This document shows, in pieces, positions 40,964 to 50,905 of a DNA stretch of 64,000 nucleotides (positions are counted from its first letter, which is position 1; each line of letters begins with the position of its first letter). The DNA lies in assembly GCF_022829385.1 (NCBI RefSeq), contig NZ_JAKSXX010000201.1:1-64000 (forward strand). The letters are read 5' to 3'. The position numbers and the translations under genes are program-made. Source of the DNA: Methylobacterium sp. J-070. GTDB lineage: Bacteria; Pseudomonadota; Alphaproteobacteria; Rhizobiales; Beijerinckiaceae. Below the pieces are notes generated by a model, which saw only the letters and a program-made list of their open reading frames with translations, ran no database searches and was not told the origin of the DNA.

Positions 40964-42382
40964 ATGCAGGTGACCGAGATCAACGCCCAAGGGACCGCCA
41001 CCCCTGGGCTGAAGCGCGAGTTTCAGGTTCTGCTGGCCGCCCAGGAACTCGAGGAGCGCCTCACCACCGAGCTCTCCGGCATGAAGGACAAGGTCCAGCT
41101 CAAGGGCTTCCGCCCCGGCAAGGTGCCGGTGGCCCACCTGCGCAAGGTCTACGGCCGCTCGGTCATGGCCGAGGTGGTGCAGAACGCCGTCAACGAGGCC
41201 AACCGCCAGATCGTCACCGACAACGGCCTCAAGCTCGCCCTGGAGCCGCAGGTCGAGTTCCCCAGCGACCAGACCGAGGTCGAGAAGGCGCTCGACGCCA
41301 AGGGCGACCTCGCCTTCAAGGTCGCCCTCGAGGTGATGCCGAGCTTCGAACTCGCCGACCTGTCCGACGTCAGCCTGACCAAGCTCGTCGCCAAGCCCTC
41401 CGACGCGGAGGTGACCGAGTCCCTCGAGCGCATGGCCGGTCAGGGCCGACCGTTCAGCGAGCGGGAGGAGGGCGCCGAGGCGCAGAACGGCGACCGCGTC
41501 ACCATCGACTTCGTCGGTCGCATCGACGGCGCGGAGTTCCAGGGCGGCACGGGCGAGGGGATTGACCTCGAACTCGGCTCCGGCTCGTTCATCCCGGGCT
41601 TCGAGGAGCAGCTCGTCGGCGCCAAGGTCGGCGACAAGCGGGTCGTCAAGGCCACCTTCCCGGAGGCCTACGGCGCCGAGCACCTCGCCGGCAAGGACGC
41701 CGAGTTCGACGTGACCGTCACCAAGATCCAGGCGCCCGGCGAGGCCAAGGTCGACGACGCCCTCGCCAAGTCCATGGGCATGGATTCCCTGGAGAAGCTC
41801 CGGGAAGCCGTGTCGGAGGCGATCGGCCGCGACTACGAGGCCGCCACGCGACGCCGGCTCAAGAAGGACCTGCTCGACGCGCTGGACGGCAAGTACGCCT
41901 TCGAGCTGCCGCCCTCCCTGGTGGCGCAGGAATTCGCCAGCGTCTGGGCCCAGGTGGAGCAGGACCTCAAGACCCGCGGCAAGACCTTCGCGGACGAGGA
42001 CACCACCGAGGAGGAGGCGCAGGCCGAATACCGGAAGATCGCCGAACGGCGCGTCCGGCTCGGTCTCGTGCTTGCGCAGGTCGGCGAGAGCGCCGATATC
42101 AAGGTCTCGGATGAAGAGGTGAACCAGGCCCTCATCGCCCGGGTCCGGCAGTTCCCGGGCCAGGAGCAGCAGGTCTGGGACTTCTACCGGAAGAACGCGC
42201 AGGCGCTCGCGGAACTCCGCGCGCCCCTGTTCGAGGAAAAGGTGATTGACCACATCCTCGGGCAGGTCAAACTCGTCGAGGAGCCCGTCTCGAAAGCGGC
42301 GCTTTTCGCTGACGAAGATGACGATGAGACGACCGGCGGAAAGCCGGCTGACGAGGCCGAGGCCGAGGCCAAGGCCGACTGA
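40964..42382 (+). CDS. tig: trigger factor
   Basis: A 472-residue ribosome-bound chaperone. The ribosome-binding helix hairpin has the signature GFRPGKVP (residues about 45-52), followed by a PPIase (FKBP-like) domain (NGDRVTIDFVGRIDG...GSGSFIPGFEEQLVG) and a large helical chaperone domain. The acidic C-terminal tail (DEDDDETTGG...AEAEAKAD) is normal. It precedes clpP, clpX and lon, the usual alphaproteobacterial order. Start ATG 40964. Confidence 0.97.
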   Translation: MQVTEINAQGTATPGLKREFQVLLAAQELEERLTTELSGMKDKVQLKGFRPGKVPVAHLRKVYGRSVMAEVVQNAVNEANRQIVTDNGLKLALEPQVEFPSDQTEVEKALDAKGDLAFKVALEVMPSFELADLSDVSLTKLVAKPSDAEVTESLERMAGQGRPFSEREEGAEAQNGDRVTIDFVGRIDGAEFQGGTGEGIDLELGSGSFIPGFEEQLVGAKVGDKRVVKATFPEAYGAEHLAGKDAEFDVTVTKIQAPGEAKVDDALAKSMGMDSLEKLREAVSEAIGRDYEAATRRRLKKDLLDALDGKYAFELPPSLVAQEFASVWAQVEQDLKTRGKTFADEDTTEEEAQAEYRKIAERRVRLGLVLAQVGESADIKVSDEEVNQALIARVRQFPGQEQQVWDFYRKNAQALAELRAPLFEEKVIDHILGQVKLVEEPVSKAALFADEDDDETTGGKPADEAEAEAKAD

Positions 42383-42384
42383 GT

Positions 42385-42408
42385 CCCGCCCTGTCCCAGG
42401 ACGGCGGG
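42385..42408 (+). terminator. possible terminator hairpin after tig
   Basis: CCCGCC pairs with GGCGGG, and inside it GTCC pairs with GGAC after a 2-base bulge, right after the tig stop. There is only a TTT downstream (AAGGGTTTAGG), so it may attenuate rather than stop transcription into clpP. Confidence 0.4.
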
Positions 42409-42509
42409 CAAGGGTTTAGGCGATGGTTAAGCATCGCCGGTGTTCGCTGACATGTCCGGAGCTGCCCTGATTCGCGGCGGCTCCGGGCCTCACTCCGGGG
42501 CAGGACGAG

Positions 42510-43136
42510 ATGAGAGATCCGATCGACGTCTACAACAACGCGCTCGTGCCGATGGTCGTCGAGCAATCGAGCCGGGGCGAGCGTGCCTTCGACATCTACT
42601 CCCGCCTGCTCCGCGAGCGCATCATCTTCCTCACCGGCCCCGTGGAGGATTACGGCGCGTCGCTGATCGTGGCGCAGCTGCTGTTCCTCGAGGCGGAGAA
42701 CCCGAAGAAGGAGATCTCCTTCTACATCAACTCCCCCGGCGGGGTGGTGACCTCGGGCCTGTCGATCTACGACACGATGCAGTTCATCCGCTGCCCGGTG
42801 ACGACGCTCTGCGTCGGCCAGGCCGCCTCGATGGGCTCGCTGCTCCTCACCGCCGGCGAGCCCGGCCACCGCTTCGCCCTCCCGAACGCCCGGATCATGG
42901 TCCACCAGCCCTCCGGCGGCTTCCAGGGCCAGGCGACCGACATCCTGATCCACGCCCGCGAGATCGAGGCGCTGAAGCGGCGCCTGAACGAGATCTACGT
43001 GAAGCACACCGGCCGCGACTACGACACGATCCACACGGCGCTCGAGCGCGACAACTTCATGACCGCCGACGCGGCCAAGGAGTTCGGCCTCATCGACGAG
43101 GTGATCGAGAAGCGGCCCGAGCCGGCCGCCGCCTGA
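42510..43136 (+). CDS. clpP: ATP-dependent Clp protease proteolytic subunit
   Basis: A 208-residue serine protease forming the tetradecameric barrel of ClpXP/ClpAP. The triad is visible: Ser107 in GQAASMGSLLL, His132 in RIMVHQPSGG, and the aspartate in LERDNFMTA. The N-terminal leader before VVEQSSRGERAFDIYSRLL is short. Start ATG 42510 with GGACGAG upstream. ClpXP is essential in alphaproteobacteria for cell-cycle protein turnover. Confidence 0.97.
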   Translation: MRDPIDVYNNALVPMVVEQSSRGERAFDIYSRLLRERIIFLTGPVEDYGASLIVAQLLFLEAENPKKEISFYINSPGGVVTSGLSIYDTMQFIRCPVTTLCVGQAASMGSLLLTAGEPGHRFALPNARIMVHQPSGGFQGQATDILIHAREIEALKRRLNEIYVKHTGRDYDTIHTALERDNFMTADAAKEFGLIDEVIEKRPEPAAA

Positions 43137-43319
43137 CCGGCCCGCATGCCCGAGAGCCGCGGCGCGGCCTTGATCCCGCCGCGGCAGCGTGTTTGCATCC
43201 GAGTTCCGGCCCTTCGGTCAAAGGCGCGCAGCATACTGTTTCTTTAAACGGGCCCCCTACATTCAAATGACACGCGTGCGCCCCTAGCCGGCCGCGGACG
43301 CGAGGAATCGGAGACCGAT

Positions 43320-44591
<1,272 letters not shown>

Positions 44592-44613
44592 GCGCCTGAC
44601 AGGGTTGCATTAA

Positions 44614-44635
44614 GCGCCCGGCCCAGGCCGGGCGC
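44614..44635 (+). terminator. hairpin after clpX
   Basis: GCGCCCGGCC and GGCCGGGCGC around a CA dinucleotide: a perfect 10-base-pair palindrome 23 bases after the clpX stop. No T tract follows, so classic Rho-independent termination is not certain. Confidence 0.5.
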
Positions 44636-44649
44636 GCCGCGGGGATCAT

Positions 44650-44678
44650 CTTGAAAACGCTGCGCCCCGCAGCCACTT
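44650..44678 (+). promoter_or_regulatory. possible heat-shock (sigma-32) promoter of lon
   Basis: CTTGAA at 44650-44655, a 17-base spacer, then CCACTT at 44673-44678, roughly 160 bases before lon. The minus-35 matches the heat-shock consensus well; the minus-10 only partly (CCCAT-like expected). lon is a heat-shock gene in most bacteria. Confidence 0.35.
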
Positions 44679-44839
44679 CAGGCTCAGCGCGGTGGCCGCT
44701 CGCTCCTTCGAGGCGCGGTCCGCGTCGCCAGCCGCAAAGTTCTCGAAAATTCCGACCCTCGCGGCCCGGTCGGCCCCTGGCTGTAGGCGCGCTCCGTGCA
44801 TGGAGGTGCCGAACCCGGGCGTCCTGAGAGGAAGTCAGC

Positions 44840-47266
44840 ATGTCACAAGCAAAATCGCGGCAGCCGGTGGTCCCGGGCTCGACGGGCTCCTACGCCGTCC
44901 TTCCCCTGCGCGATATCGTCGTCTTCCCGCACATGATCGTGCCCCTGTTCGTGGGCCGCGAGAAGTCGATCCGCGCCCTCGAGGAGGCGGTCCGCACCGA
45001 CCGCCACATCCTGCTCGCCACCCAGATCAACGCCGGCGACGACGATCCGGCGACCGATGCCATCTACAAGATCGGCACCCTCGCCTCCGTCCTCCAGCTC
45101 CTGAAGCTGCCCGACGGCACCGTGAAGGTGCTGGTCGAGGGCATCGGCCGCGCCAAGGTGACCGGCTTCACCCGTTCGGACGAGTATTACGAGGCCACCG
45201 CCGAAGCCCTGCATGACGAGCTCGGCGACCGCGTCGAGGCCGAGGCGCTCGCGCGCTCGGTGCTCTCGGAGTTCGAGAACTACGTGAAGCTGAACAAGAA
45301 GATCTCCCCCGAGGTCGTCTCCGCCGTGACGCAGATCGACGAGCCCTCCAAGCTCGCCGACACGATCGGCTCGCACCTCCTCGTCAAGATCTCCGACAAG
45401 CAGGGGATTCTGGAGACCCCCACGGTGGCGCAGCGCCTGGAGCGCGTGCTGTCGCTGATGGAGAGCGAGATCTCGGTGCTGCAGGTGGAGAAGCGCATCC
45501 GGACCCGCGTCAAGCGGCAGATGGAGAAGACCCAGCGCGAGTACTACCTGAACGAGCAGATGAAGGCGATCCAGAAGGAGCTGGGCGACTCCGAGGACGG
45601 CCGCGACGAGCTGGCCGAGCTGGAGGAGAAGATCGAGAAGACCAAGCTCACCAAGGAGGCCCGCGACAAGGCCACCGCCGAGCTGAAGAAGCTGCGCCAG
45701 ATGTCGCCGATGTCGGCCGAGGCGACGGTGGTGCGCAACTACCTCGACTGGATGCTCGGGATTCCGTGGGGCAAGCGCTCGAAGATCAAGAAGGATCTGC
45801 TCGGCGCCCAGGCTCTGCTGGACGACGATCACTTCGGCCTCGACAAGGTCAAGGAGCGGATCGTCGAGTATCTCGCCGTGCAGCAGCGGGCGAATAAGCT
45901 CACCGGCCCGATCCTGTGCCTCGTCGGCCCCCCGGGCGTCGGTAAGACCTCGCTCGGCAAGTCCATCGCCAAGGCGACGGGCCGCGAGTTCGTCCGCATG
46001 TCGCTCGGCGGCGTGCGGGACGAGGCCGAGATCCGCGGTCACCGCCGGACCTATATCGGCTCGATGCCCGGCAAGATCGTCCAGTCGATGCGCAAGGCCA
46101 AGACCTCGAACCCGCTCATCCTGCTCGACGAGATCGACAAGATGGGCATGGATTTCCGCGGCGATCCGTCGGCGGCGCTCCTCGAGGTGCTCGACCCTGA
46201 GCAGAACAGCACCTTCAACGACCACTACCTGGAGGTGGATTACGACCTCTCGAACGTGATGTTCGTGACCACGGCCAACACCCTCAACATCCCCGGCCCG
46301 CTCATGGACCGGATGGAGGTGATCCGCATCGCCGGCTACACCGAGGAGGAGAAGGTCGAGATCGCGCGCAAGCACCTGATCCCGAACGCCCTGAAGAAGC
46401 ACGGCCTCGGGACCCACGAGTGGTCGATCGACGACGACGGCCTGATGATGCTGGTCCGCCGCTACACGCGGGAGGCCGGCGTCCGCAACCTGGAGCGCGA
46501 GCTGTCGAACCTGATCCGCAAGGCGGTGAAGGAGATCCTGATCACCAAGACCACTACGGTCGCGGTGAACGTGGAGACCCTTCCGGTCTTCCTCGGCCCG
46601 CCGAAGTTCCGCTACGGCGAGATCGACGCGGACGATCAGGTCGGGGTGGTGACGGGTCTGGCCTGGACCGAGGTCGGCGGCGAGTTGCTGACGATCGAGG
46701 GCGTCATGATGCCGGGCAAGGGCAAGATGACGGTCACCGGCAACCTGAAGGACGTGATGAAGGAGTCGATCTCGGCGGCCGCCTCGTATGTGCGCTCGCG
46801 GGCCATCGACTTCGGGATCGAGCCGCCGCTGTTCGAGCGCCGCGACATCCACGTCCACGTGCCGGAGGGGGCGACCCCGAAGGACGGTCCGTCGGCCGGC
46901 ATCGCCATGGCCACCGCGATCATCTCGACGCTGACCGGCATCCCGGTCCGCCGCGATGTCGCGATGACCGGCGAGGTGACGCTGCGCGGCCGGGTTCTGC
47001 CGATCGGCGGCCTGAAGGAGAAGCTGCTCGCCGCCCTCCGCGGCGGCATCAAGACGGTGCTGATCCCCGAGGAGAACGCCAAGGACATCGCCGAGGTGCC
47101 CGATAGCGTGAAGAACGGGCTGGAGATCATCCCGGTCTCGCGGATGGATCAGGTGCTGGAGAAGGCGCTGGTCCGTCAGCCGGTGGCGATCGAGTGGGAG
47201 GAGCCGCTGCCGGTGGCCAAGCCCGCCCGGACCGAGGAGGACGGCGCCGCCTTCGTGGCGCACTGA
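44840..47266 (+). CDS. lon: ATP-dependent protease Lon
   Basis: An 808-residue protease. It has an N-terminal substrate-recognition domain (LPLRDIVVFPHMIVPLFVGREKS), a coiled coil (REYYLNEQMKAIQKELG), an AAA+ module with Walker A GPPGVGKTSLGKS (near 363) and a C-terminal Ser-Lys protease domain with Ser685 in KDGPSAGIAM and the lysine in GGLKEKLLAAL (about 728). Substrates include damaged proteins and, in alphaproteobacteria, cell-cycle regulators. A strong terminator follows. In many relatives a DNA-binding HU gene comes next; here a tRNA-Val gene does. Confidence 0.98.
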   Translation: MSQAKSRQPVVPGSTGSYAVLPLRDIVVFPHMIVPLFVGREKSIRALEEAVRTDRHILLATQINAGDDDPATDAIYKIGTLASVLQLLKLPDGTVKVLVEGIGRAKVTGFTRSDEYYEATAEALHDELGDRVEAEALARSVLSEFENYVKLNKKISPEVVSAVTQIDEPSKLADTIGSHLLVKISDKQGILETPTVAQRLERVLSLMESEISVLQVEKRIRTRVKRQMEKTQREYYLNEQMKAIQKELGDSEDGRDELAELEEKIEKTKLTKEARDKATAELKKLRQMSPMSAEATVVRNYLDWMLGIPWGKRSKIKKDLLGAQALLDDDHFGLDKVKERIVEYLAVQQRANKLTGPILCLVGPPGVGKTSLGKSIAKATGREFVRMSLGGVRDEAEIRGHRRTYIGSMPGKIVQSMRKAKTSNPLILLDEIDKMGMDFRGDPSAALLEVLDPEQNSTFNDHYLEVDYDLSNVMFVTTANTLNIPGPLMDRMEVIRIAGYTEEEKVEIARKHLIPNALKKHGLGTHEWSIDDDGLMMLVRRYTREAGVRNLERELSNLIRKAVKEILITKTTTVAVNVETLPVFLGPPKFRYGEIDADDQVGVVTGLAWTEVGGELLTIEGVMMPGKGKMTVTGNLKDVMKESISAAASYVRSRAIDFGIEPPLFERRDIHVHVPEGATPKDGPSAGIAMATAIISTLTGIPVRRDVAMTGEVTLRGRVLPIGGLKEKLLAALRGGIKTVLIPEENAKDIAEVPDSVKNGLEIIPVSRMDQVLEKALVRQPVAIEWEEPLPVAKPARTEEDGAAFVAH

Positions 47267-47290
47267 TCGGTCCATGATCGTGTGAGACGA

Positions 47291-47320
47291 GCCCCCGGAG
47301 CTGCGCTCCGGGGGCTTTTT
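47291..47320 (+). terminator. Rho-independent terminator of lon
   Basis: GCCCCCGGAG, loop CTGCG, CTCCGGGGGC, then TTTTT: a perfect 10-base-pair stem with a five-base T run, 24 bases after the lon stop. Confidence 0.9.
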
Positions 47321-47672
47321 CGTGCGCGCAGGACAGTGCCGGCGTCCTGCCGATCGACCGGTATGCCGGCGCGTCCGCGGCCGGTCCGGCCGTCGTCGGG
47401 CGCGCTCACAAGCAACGCTCCGTCCCGGTGGTGCGGCGTTGCGTTGTCGGCCGTTTCGAGGCCGGCATCGACGCGCGCGGCACGGGGCCGCTTCAGGCGA
47501 CGCCTCCGTCGCCCGGGCTCATGCCGCTGCGGTCGTCGCGACGGATCGACCCGCGCCGATGGACTGCGTCCAGCGGCCACCGTCAGATCCGCGCGATGGC
47601 GGCTTCCATTGAAACGAGTGGCGGCACGGACCCTTGCGGGAGCCTGCCGCCATGCCGTAACGGTCGGCCGCC
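47321..47672. other. gene-free spacer before tRNA-Val
   Basis: About 350 bases. Open frames here on both strands have no protein-like features. It presumably holds the tRNA promoter, but I could not single one out. Confidence 0.4.
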
Positions 47673-47748
47673 GGGCGGTTAGCTCAGTTGGTAGAGCGTC
47701 TCCTTTACACGGAGAGGGTCGGGGGTTCGAGTCCCTCACCGCCCACCA
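47673..47748 (+). tRNA. tRNA-Val (anticodon UAC)
   Basis: A 76-base tRNA with encoded CCA. Acceptor GGGCGGT/ACCGCCC, D arm GCTCAGTTGGTAGAGC, anticodon stem TCTCC/GGAGA with loop TTTACAC, T arm GGGGTTCGAGTCCCTC. Confidence 0.96.
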
Positions 47749-48054
47749 AGCGCCCGGGATGGCGCGCCGCCGCACCCCGCCGAACAGGTTGAGCCGGCCG
47801 TGATGACCTCCGGTCGTGTCGGGGCCGGAACGGGCGTGACGGTCGCGTGTGCGTCGGCCTCGGCGCCTGGCGCACGCGCCGTTCCGGAGGACTTCCGGGG
47901 ATCCCGCGACGGTCGCGACGGCCCGGCTCACCTGCGGCGTTCCCGTATCCTCAATCCCCTCAGGGATGACAGATTCTGGAGATTGACAAAGCCCGGTCAA
48001 ATAGCAGTAGCATGAAATTAACGGTCACGGAATTTGGCGGCTTGGAGACGTTTG
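47749..48054. other. spacer before the coiled-coil locus
   Basis: About 300 bases after tRNA-Val. It contains the putative promoter listed next, and its last 80 bases are poorer in GC than the surroundings. No gene or other RNA seen. Confidence 0.4.
47984..48013 (+). promoter_or_regulatory. putative promoter of the coiled-coil locus
   Basis: TTGACA (perfect minus-35) at 47984-47989, an 18-base spacer and TAGCAT at 48008-48013 (4 of 6 to TATAAT). It ends about 40 bases before the chosen start of the first gene and lies in a locally AT-richer stretch. Confidence 0.5.
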
Positions 48055-49608
48055 ATGGCATGGTCGCCGTTTCGGAATGGCTTGTTTTCAGCGGATCGAG
48101 CAGTCGAAACTACAGGTAGCAACAGCGCGCGATCACAGGTCCAACACCCGCTGCGCGAAGAGGTGTTTCCCAGCCGTGGGAGTGCTGCGCAGACGGTGAC
48201 AGTCCACGTGCCGCCCCGTGATCCGCTCGATGCCATCGGACAGCGGGATGAGCTGGTGCGCATGCGCGTCACCGAGATGAGCGACCGCCTCGAAGAGCTG
48301 AAGACCCTGCAGGAAGACTTCTCCTCCGTCCTGACGCCGCTGATCTCCATCTCGGAGGAGCTGCCCCGCGCGACGATGCGGCTCGCCGAGGTCGAGGCGC
48401 TCTTCGCCAAGGAGCAGCAATCCGCCCTCACCGCGCGGCGGGAGGCCGGCGAGCTCGCCGTTCGGACCGCCGCCCTGACGAACGAGTGCGCGGCGATGAC
48501 CGCGGAAATCACCCGCCTGGAGAGCAGTCTCCACAACCGGGATATCGAACTCGATCAGCTGCGCGTCACGGTGCGCGACAAGAGCCTCGCGACCGAGAAT
48601 TACGAGCGGCAGCTCGCCGCCGAGGTGGAGCAGACGAAGGCGCTGACGGGTGAGAACAAGGCCCTGCGCCTCGAAGCGCAGGCCGCCGATCAGGCGCTGT
48701 CGCGGTCCGAGCGCGACCTCGCCGAGATGCGCGAGCGCTTCGCCATCCTCGACCAGGACAATCGCCGCCTGCAGATGCTCTGCGAGGAGCAGGAGGCACG
48801 GCTGGCGGATACGGCGGCCCGCTACGACACGCTGCGCGAGGAGTCCGAGGCCGAGCGGCAGCGGCTGCTCACGCTCGAAGCCGATCTCGCGGCCGAGATC
48901 GTCGCCCGGCAGAAGTCGGATTCGCAGCACGAGGCCGAGATCGGCGGCCTGCGGACCGAACGGGCCAGCCTGACCATGAAGCTCGAAGCCGCGACCAACC
49001 GCGCGGCCGCCACCGAGCAGCTGCTCGTGCAGATCCGCGCCCAGCTCCGGGAGAAGGACGAGGCGCTCCGCGTGGCGGAGCGGACGGTCAAGGAGGCCGT
49101 CATCGAGCGCGCGACGGCCGACCGCCGCGTCGAGGCGGTGCAGGCCGATCTCGCGCGCCAGACCGAGCGCCTGCTCGACGCGCAGCGGCTCCGGTCCGAC
49201 CTGGACAACCGTTGCGACATGCTGGCCAAGGCGCTGGCGGCGAAGGATGTCGCGGTGGAGCAGGCGACTTCGCGGGCGGCCCTGCTGTCGGAGCGGATGG
49301 AACAGCTCAGCCGCCGCCACGAATCCGAGATCCAGGATCTCGAGGTCGCCAACCGCCGGCTCGTCGAGGATCTGCAATCCGAGCGCTCCGAGCGGGCGAT
49401 GACGCAGGGTGCCCTCGACATCGCGCGCGAGAGCCGGATCGCCCTCCAGAAGCAGTACGAGGTGCTCAAGCGGGACGCGCGGCGGTTCCGCAGCTTCGAC
49501 GACGGCGACGCGCAGGCGAACGCCGAACACGCGGCCGGGAAGGCCGCGTCGGACACTGAGCCGAAGAGTAATATTCGGCCTTTCGTACCCTCCGACCGCG
49601 TAGGCTAG
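48055..49608 (+). CDS. long coiled-coil protein (first of three)
   Basis: A 517-residue protein, almost entirely coiled coil from about residue 60 to 470 (heptad-like LEELKTLQEDF, LAEVEALFAKEQQ, LESSLHNRDIELDQLRVTV and many more). The first 60 residues and the last 40 (ending PSDRVG) are not helical. No ATPase, DNA-binding or membrane domain is seen, so it is not an SMC protein. The closest analogies by architecture are bacterial intermediate-filament-like proteins such as crescentin or FilP, but I see no direct homology. The ATG at 48055 has GGAG 8 bases upstream; a TTG at 48034 opens the frame. The next gene follows 22 bases later. Confidence 0.8.
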   Translation: MAWSPFRNGLFSADRAVETTGSNSARSQVQHPLREEVFPSRGSAAQTVTVHVPPRDPLDAIGQRDELVRMRVTEMSDRLEELKTLQEDFSSVLTPLISISEELPRATMRLAEVEALFAKEQQSALTARREAGELAVRTAALTNECAAMTAEITRLESSLHNRDIELDQLRVTVRDKSLATENYERQLAAEVEQTKALTGENKALRLEAQAADQALSRSERDLAEMRERFAILDQDNRRLQMLCEEQEARLADTAARYDTLREESEAERQRLLTLEADLAAEIVARQKSDSQHEAEIGGLRTERASLTMKLEAATNRAAATEQLLVQIRAQLREKDEALRVAERTVKEAVIERATADRRVEAVQADLARQTERLLDAQRLRSDLDNRCDMLAKALAAKDVAVEQATSRAALLSERMEQLSRRHESEIQDLEVANRRLVEDLQSERSERAMTQGALDIARESRIALQKQYEVLKRDARRFRSFDDGDAQANAEHAAGKAASDTEPKSNIRPFVPSDRVG

Positions 49609-49630
49609 ATTCAAATCGGAGATTACCATC

Positions 49631-50170
49631 ATGCTACGTGTGGAGGCGGCTTTGGCAGATCAGGCGTTCAAGGACTCGAATTCATCGATGACCGCGACTT
49701 GGCTCATGCGCGGGATCAAACCCGACGGACCGGTATCCCTGACGCAGGAGGGGCTGGCGGCGGCCCGTTCCGACGGGCTGCATCGCGAGACGTCCGAGAT
49801 CCACAAGATCCCCGGCGTGTCTCGGGACTGGTCGTCGGCGCTCGACCTGATCCGCGAAGCCACGGAGGCGATCAGCATCAGCGAGGAGCGGGTCGCCGAT
49901 CTGGAAGCGCAACTGCATCAGGTGACGACCACCGCCAACGAGGAGATGCGGGAACTCAACGTCAAGATCGCGGCGGCCGAGCGCCGGGCACAGAAGGCCG
50001 AGGAGCGGGCACGCACGGCCGAGGCGCGCGCCAACGAGGCCGAGACGTGGCTCGTGCGCATCCACGATGCGGTGCTGAACGGGTTCCGCCGCAAGCCCGG
50101 TCCGGCGCTCGCGCCCGTCGAAATGGGCGGGCAGGATTTCCTCGAGACGCCGAACGTGGCGGAGGGGTGA
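49631..50170 (+). CDS. coiled-coil protein (second of three)
   Basis: A 179-residue protein. Residues 1-70 are non-helical, with SLTQEGLAAARSDGLHRETSEIHKIPGVSRDWSSALDLI looking like a short interaction motif region. Residues 72-150 form a coiled coil, and 115-151 (AAERRAQKAEERARTAEARA then ETWLVRIHDAVLNGF) share a module with the third protein. No known domain. It lies 22 bases after the first gene and 21 before the third, so the three are very probably one operon. Confidence 0.75.
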   Translation: MLRVEAALADQAFKDSNSSMTATWLMRGIKPDGPVSLTQEGLAAARSDGLHRETSEIHKIPGVSRDWSSALDLIREATEAISISEERVADLEAQLHQVTTTANEEMRELNVKIAAAERRAQKAEERARTAEARANEAETWLVRIHDAVLNGFRRKPGPALAPVEMGGQDFLETPNVAEG

Positions 50171-50191
50171 TGCGCTGATCCTCGGCCGGTC

Positions 50192-50656
50192 ATGGACGTG
50201 CAGATCTTAAGCCTGACCGGTCTGGTCGGCGACCGCTTCGCAGATCCGCGCGTCCCGGAGGGAGATCGCGGGGTGCCGCAGCGCCTGCCGGAACCGGCTC
50301 TCACGCTGCAGATGATCGAGGCGGCGGTGGAGCGGCAGCGCTTCGTCGAGGACGAGGGCGAGCGGATCTTCGAGCAGGCCCAGACCCTGCTGGTGTCGGT
50401 GAAGGCGGAACGGACCCGGCTGCTCGGCGAGATCGAGCACCTGCGGGCCGATCTGGCCGAGGTGCGATTTCTGCTGCGGCAGACCTGCGGCGATCTCGCG
50501 GCGGCCGAGCATCGCGCCGAGCAGGCGGAGCGGCGCGCGGCGGACCTCGCGGTCCGCAACGAGGACATGACGCGCTTCTGCGTCCGCCTCGTCGACGCGG
50601 TGGAGCCGATGCTGGATCAGGAGGCCGCCGAGCCTCCGGGCAGCGCGGAGCGGTAG
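50192..50656 (+). CDS. coiled-coil protein (third of three)
   Basis: A 154-residue protein with an N-terminal non-helical part, a helix around residues 36-95 and the C-terminal module 104-141 (AAEHRAEQAERRAADLAVR then FCVRLVDAVEPML) that matches the second protein's 115-151. Three cysteines are absent apart from two (TCG, RFC). No known domain. Start ATG 50192, 21 bases after the second gene. Confidence 0.72.
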   Translation: MDVQILSLTGLVGDRFADPRVPEGDRGVPQRLPEPALTLQMIEAAVERQRFVEDEGERIFEQAQTLLVSVKAERTRLLGEIEHLRADLAEVRFLLRQTCGDLAAAEHRAEQAERRAADLAVRNEDMTRFCVRLVDAVEPMLDQEAAEPPGSAER

Positions 50657-50905
50657 CCGGCTCGCCCTGGCCCGGGCGGTGCGCGACCCGGGCGTCGGGC
50701 GTGCGGTCCGGGAGCCGGGGCGTGCGGCGGCCTGCATCCGCGGGCGCCCGAGATCGGCCGCGCGACCGATCGGTGCCGATTTGGTCGCACCGCACCCCGG
50801 CTCATCGCGGCGATGTTCGGGTTATCCTCGCAGCCGACCGCGTGTCGACGGCAACGGCCGGCCGGAGCGTCGACAGCGCGACATCGACGGCGTGACGGGG
50901 ACACC

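Noticed and set aside
44843..47275. 810-codon minus-strand frame opposite lon
   Set aside because: Another shadow; lon on the plus strand is certain, and the opposite product has no recognisable domain.
47176..48000. 274-codon minus-strand frame through tRNA-Val
   Set aside because: Crosses the tRNA gene and the lon terminator.
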